From the NCBI GenBank assembly GCA_015486095.1, contig WFSK01000149.1, positions 1-8,070 of the forward strand: DNA of 8,070 bases. Reading direction: 5' to 3'. This DNA is from Thermotogae bacterium. GTDB taxonomy: Bacteria; Thermotogota; Thermotogae; B3-G13. Position numbers and translations under genes: made by a program. The notes below the pieces were generated by a model that was not told the origin of the DNA, did no database searches, and saw nothing but the letters and a program-made list of their open reading frames with translations. Below are positions 6,005-8,070 of the stretch, one piece after another. How positions within the stretch are numbered: the first letter of the stretch is position 1; every line of letters begins with the position of its first letter.

Positions 6005-7261
6005 TTATTTCTTTCCCATCAATATCTCTCGTGCCTGCTTTGCTGCTCTTTCCACGGCTTCAGTTGGAGTTATTTGTCTCTTAACCACACAATCCGCGTA
6101 AGCCGAAAGCAAGACATTCGAGACTTCATCGAGTGCGGCAACAGGTTCATTGGGGATAGCATGTGCAAGTTGTGCAACAAAAGGAGCATTTTCTGGGAGC
6201 TTAAAATATGGATCGTCTTTCAATTCTTTTAAAGAAGGCAAGTACCCAAGCACTTTACAGGCTTCAAAGTTAATATCTGGTTCCATAAGAAAGTTTATAA
6301 ACTTCCAGGCTGCTAATTCACGTTCTTTATTTGATTTGAATATCATAAGGGATCTTCCATCAAGAGTAGAATAATGTGTCATGCCTCTTACAGGAACTGG
6401 AATAGGGGCAACTGCAACATCTTTTCCAATGACCATTGGGTGGTCTTTTGCATTCTTAAGATTCACCTTCCATGAGTAACCATATTGCAACCACATTCCT
6501 ATAGTCCGTGAGAAGAAATTCTTTTCCATAGTCGGGGGAGCATACTTTTGAGCCTCACGGCAGAAGGTGAAGAACTCTCTCATCTTCGCTTCCGGCTTAT
6601 CAAAGACTATATCAAGTCCAAGTTTATCGAATAGCTGATATCTTCCACCATTAAAATTATAATATATTTGAGATAACATAGTCCAATACCAACCACCCCA
6701 TACGAGTGCATCGTTCCAAAAAACGGTCCCATAAACCTTGGAGCCATCCGGTCTCTTAGGGAGAGCAGAAATCTTCTTTGCATACTCTATAAATTCTGCA
6801 AAAGTCTCGGGTGGCCTGTTAGGATCCAGGCCTGCCTCCTTAAACAACTCTTTGTTGTAGATCATCATCTGTGTGGTTAACATCCAGGGTATGTAATAAA
6901 CACCGCCATCGTTGGATACGTACATACCAGTATAGATTCTATCTTTGAGTGCATCGAATCCGAGTAATTCCTTGAGATCGACAAGTTTCCCCATACTCGC
7001 ATATTTCTCTGGCATATACCCAAAAACACCGATGAAGATATCAGGTGCATTACCAGCTGCTATGAGTGCTGCGATTTGTCCTCCTTGGGGTTCATGGATA
7101 ACCTCGACTTCGATGTCAGGGTTACGTGCCATAAAAACCTTTGCTTCCTTTTGAAGGAAGTTGAACATCTCCGCATAAGGGGCAGTCACTGTAATCTTAA
7201 CTGCCATAAGGCTAACGGAGATCAAGACCAACACCACAAGTACCGTTACTACCTTCTTCAC
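6005..7261 (-). CDS. Periplasmic sugar-binding protein of a CUT1 ABC transporter (SBP_bac_1 family)
   Basis: This 418-residue extracytoplasmic binding protein captures a sugar and delivers it to the permease pair. Residues 1-20 are a classic signal peptide (MKK, then a Val/Leu core, ending SLMA), with likely cleavage after A20. There is no lipobox cysteine, so it is a soluble periplasmic protein as in Thermotogota rather than a lipoprotein. Family features include the N-terminal strand with ARNPDIEVEV (45-54), AAGNAPDIFIG (68-78), YYIPWMLTTQMMIYNKELFKEAGL starting at 122, and PPETFAEF (150-157). The GTG start is supported by GGAGGTGAGG ending 4 nt upstream. It lies directly downstream of a LacI-type operator and the regulator gene. 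Ligand specificity cannot be read off; the GH94 neighbour suggests a beta-linked gluco-oligosaccharide. Confidence 0.93.
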   Translation of the reverse strand: MKKVVTVLVVLVLISVSLMAVKITVTAPYAEMFNFLQKEAKVFMARNPDIEVEVIHEPQGGQIAALIAAGNAPDIFIGVFGYMPEKYASMGKLVDLKELLGFDALKDRIYTGMYVSNDGGVYYIPWMLTTQMMIYNKELFKEAGLDPNRPPETFAEFIEYAKKISALPKRPDGSKVYGTVFWNDALVWGGWYWTMLSQIYYNFNGGRYQLFDKLGLDIVFDKPEAKMREFFTFCREAQKYAPPTMEKNFFSRTIGMWLQYGYSWKVNLKNAKDHPMVIGKDVAVAPIPVPVRGMTHYSTLDGRSLMIFKSNKERELAAWKFINFLMEPDINFEACKVLGYLPSLKELKDDPYFKLPENAPFVAQLAHAIPNEPVAALDEVSNVLLSAYADCVVKRQITPTEAVERAAKQAREILMGKK

Positions 7262-7265
7262 AATG

Positions 7266-7275
7266 CCTCACCTCC
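7266..7275 (-). promoter_or_regulatory. Ribosome binding site fixing the GTG start of the binding protein
   Basis: The minus strand reads GGAGGTGAGG, followed after 4 nt by GTG at 7261-7259. It is close to the ideal anti-16S match. It makes the GTG start, which gives a proper signal peptide, the clear choice. Confidence 0.85.
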
Positions 7276-7282
7276 AGATATA

Positions 7283-7296
7283 TGTAACCGGTTTCA
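7283..7296. promoter_or_regulatory. LacI/CcpA-family operator-like palindrome
   Basis: TGTAACCGGTTTCA is symmetric at 12 of 14 positions around a central CG, with a perfect AACCGGTT core. It fits the general LacI-family and cre pattern TGNAANCGNWWNCA. It lies between the stop of the LacI-family gene and the ribosome binding site of the binding-protein gene, 21 nt before the start codon. The obvious candidate ligand is the adjacent regulator, giving autoregulated repression of the transporter operon until the sugar arrives. Confidence 0.75.
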
Positions 7297-7310
7297 CAGC
7301 GGCAGAGGTT

Positions 7311-8070
7311 TTACTTTCTGCAACCACAAGATTCACGGATTATAACCCTTGTGGGTAGGATAAGATGCGTAATCTCTTCTCTTCCAGGATTCCGTAACCT
7401 CTTCAGGAGCGTTTCTGCTGCAAGTTTTCCCAAGGAATACATAGGTTGATGAACAGTTGTTATGCCCGGTTCTACGAACTTCGCCCATATAGCATCGTCA
7501 AAACCCACCACTGCAATATCCTTTCCAGGAGAGATCCCATTTTCTTTAAGCTTCTCCATTACTCCGAGTGCGGTTTCATCATTGGCAGCGAAGATTGCCT
7601 CCGGTTTACAGGATTCGAAAATTCTATCTGCTATCTCGTATGCTCCCCTGCGAGTAAAATCACTATGGAATATCATGTTGTCCTTTAAGGGTATACCTGC
7701 ATCATTTAGGGCCATTTTATATCCCTTTAGTCTTTCATTGCTATCAAAAGATAGTTCTGGTCCGCCTACGAAGGCAATATCTTTAAAACCATGCACTTTA
7801 ATGAGATGCATCATCATAGAATAACTGCCTCTGAAGTTATCGATGGATATCCAATCGACTTTTTGATTATTACCATGATAATCTAAAAGGACGACTGGAA
7901 CGTGTCTCGAAGTAAAGGTCTCCACTCGTTCTTCAGAAATTTCTGAATCAAAAATTATCATTCCATCCACTCGCTTTTCAAGTGCAGCTAATGTGTATGT
8001 ATCTCTGGCATCAGTTTCAAGATCTGTTATAGAATCAAGGGTAAATAACAAAGTAAAATAACGCTCAGAA
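7311..8070 (-). CDS. LacI-family transcriptional regulator, effector-binding part (5' end outside window)
   Basis: About 252 codons are visible, and the frame stays open to the window edge. A TTG at 8051 is not the real start, because the preceding codons (SERYFT) continue the first strand of the sensor domain. The DNA-binding helix-turn-helix lies outside the window. Visible is the periplasmic-binding-protein-like sugar-sensing domain: EKRVDGMIIFDS, DWISIDNFRGSYSMM, HGFKDIAFVGG, ERLKGYKMAL, EAIFAANDETALGVM, VVGFDD, then TTVHQP and the typical ending RVIIRESCGCRK. It should bind DNA as a dimer and respond to a sugar. It lies 49 nt upstream of the binding-protein gene on the same strand, with an operator in the gap, so it very probably controls this transporter and phosphorylase operon, and itself if co-transcribed. 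Confidence 0.92.
   Translation of the reverse strand, partial: SERYFTLLFTLDSITDLETDARDTYTLAALEKRVDGMIIFDSEISEERVETFTSRHVPVVLLDYHGNNQKVDWISIDNFRGSYSMMMHLIKVHGFKDIAFVGGPELSFDSNERLKGYKMALNDAGIPLKDNMIFHSDFTRRGAYEIADRIFESCKPEAIFAANDETALGVMEKLKENGISPGKDIAVVGFDDAIWAKFVEPGITTVHQPMYSLGKLAAETLLKRLRNPGREEITHLILPTRVIIRESCGCRK
7339..7367 (-). promoter_or_regulatory. Weak promoter candidate inside the end of the regulator gene
   Basis: A TATAAT lies at 7344-7339 on the minus strand, with a poor -35 (CATCTT, 7367-7362) 17 bp upstream. Transcription would start near 7332 and cross the operator at about +36 to +49, allowing a roadblock type of repression. The hexamer is also simply the codons of the conserved RVIIRES peptide, so it may be coincidence. 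Read-through from the regulator promoter outside the window is the alternative. Confidence 0.22.

Noticed and set aside
8049..8051. TTG as start of the LacI-family gene
   Set aside because: Codons upstream of it continue the sensor-domain strand without a stop, and the helix-turn-helix domain is missing. The gene simply runs off the window.
1..8070. CRISPR array, insertion sequence, phage or defence system
   Set aside because: There are no regularly spaced repeats, transposase or nuclease-like proteins, or terminal inverted repeats. The coding content is ordinary metabolism and tRNAs.

Overview
The window looks like a chromosome segment from a low-to-moderate GC, probably thermophilic, diderm-type bacterium, with Thermotogota or a similar sugar-fermenting lineage as my best guess. 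The reasons are heavy use of AGA/AGG and ATA codons, strong Shine-Dalgarno sites, GTG starts, and a sugar-binding protein with an ordinary cleavable signal peptide and no lipobox. I cannot name the species.

Left edge (1-548): the 3' part of a plus-strand gene for a DUF2520/ketopantoate-reductase-like Rossmann protein. It ends inside a hairpin that also closes a minus-strand tRNA operon arriving from the right. That operon (556-875, transcribed right to left) encodes tRNA-Glu(UUC), tRNA-Val(UAC), tRNA-Asp(GUC) and tRNA-Phe(GAA) behind a consensus promoter (TTGACA, 18 bp, TATAAT).

Middle gap (about 933-1318): about 385 bp with no convincing gene. It holds several hairpins and a possible plus-strand promoter back-to-back with the tRNA promoter. 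I cannot assign it to a known RNA family.

Right part (1319-8070): one minus-strand sugar-utilization operon. In transcription order it holds a LacI-family regulator (5' end outside the window), a LacI/CcpA-like operator, a periplasmic sugar-binding protein, a perfect 32-bp palindrome, two CUT1-type permeases, an unrecognised 176-residue membrane-anchored protein, and a cytoplasmic GH94 phosphorylase. The apparent logic is that the regulator senses a sugar, the ABC system imports a beta-glucoside-type oligosaccharide, and the GH94 enzyme splits it with phosphate to give a sugar 1-phosphate without spending ATP. No ABC ATPase is present here, so a shared ATPase elsewhere is probably used. The exact oligosaccharide cannot be read from the sequence.

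The most notable items are the unknown membrane protein embedded in the operon, the NdvB-like character of the GH94 enzyme, the intercistronic palindrome, the operator, and the structured intergenic stretch.
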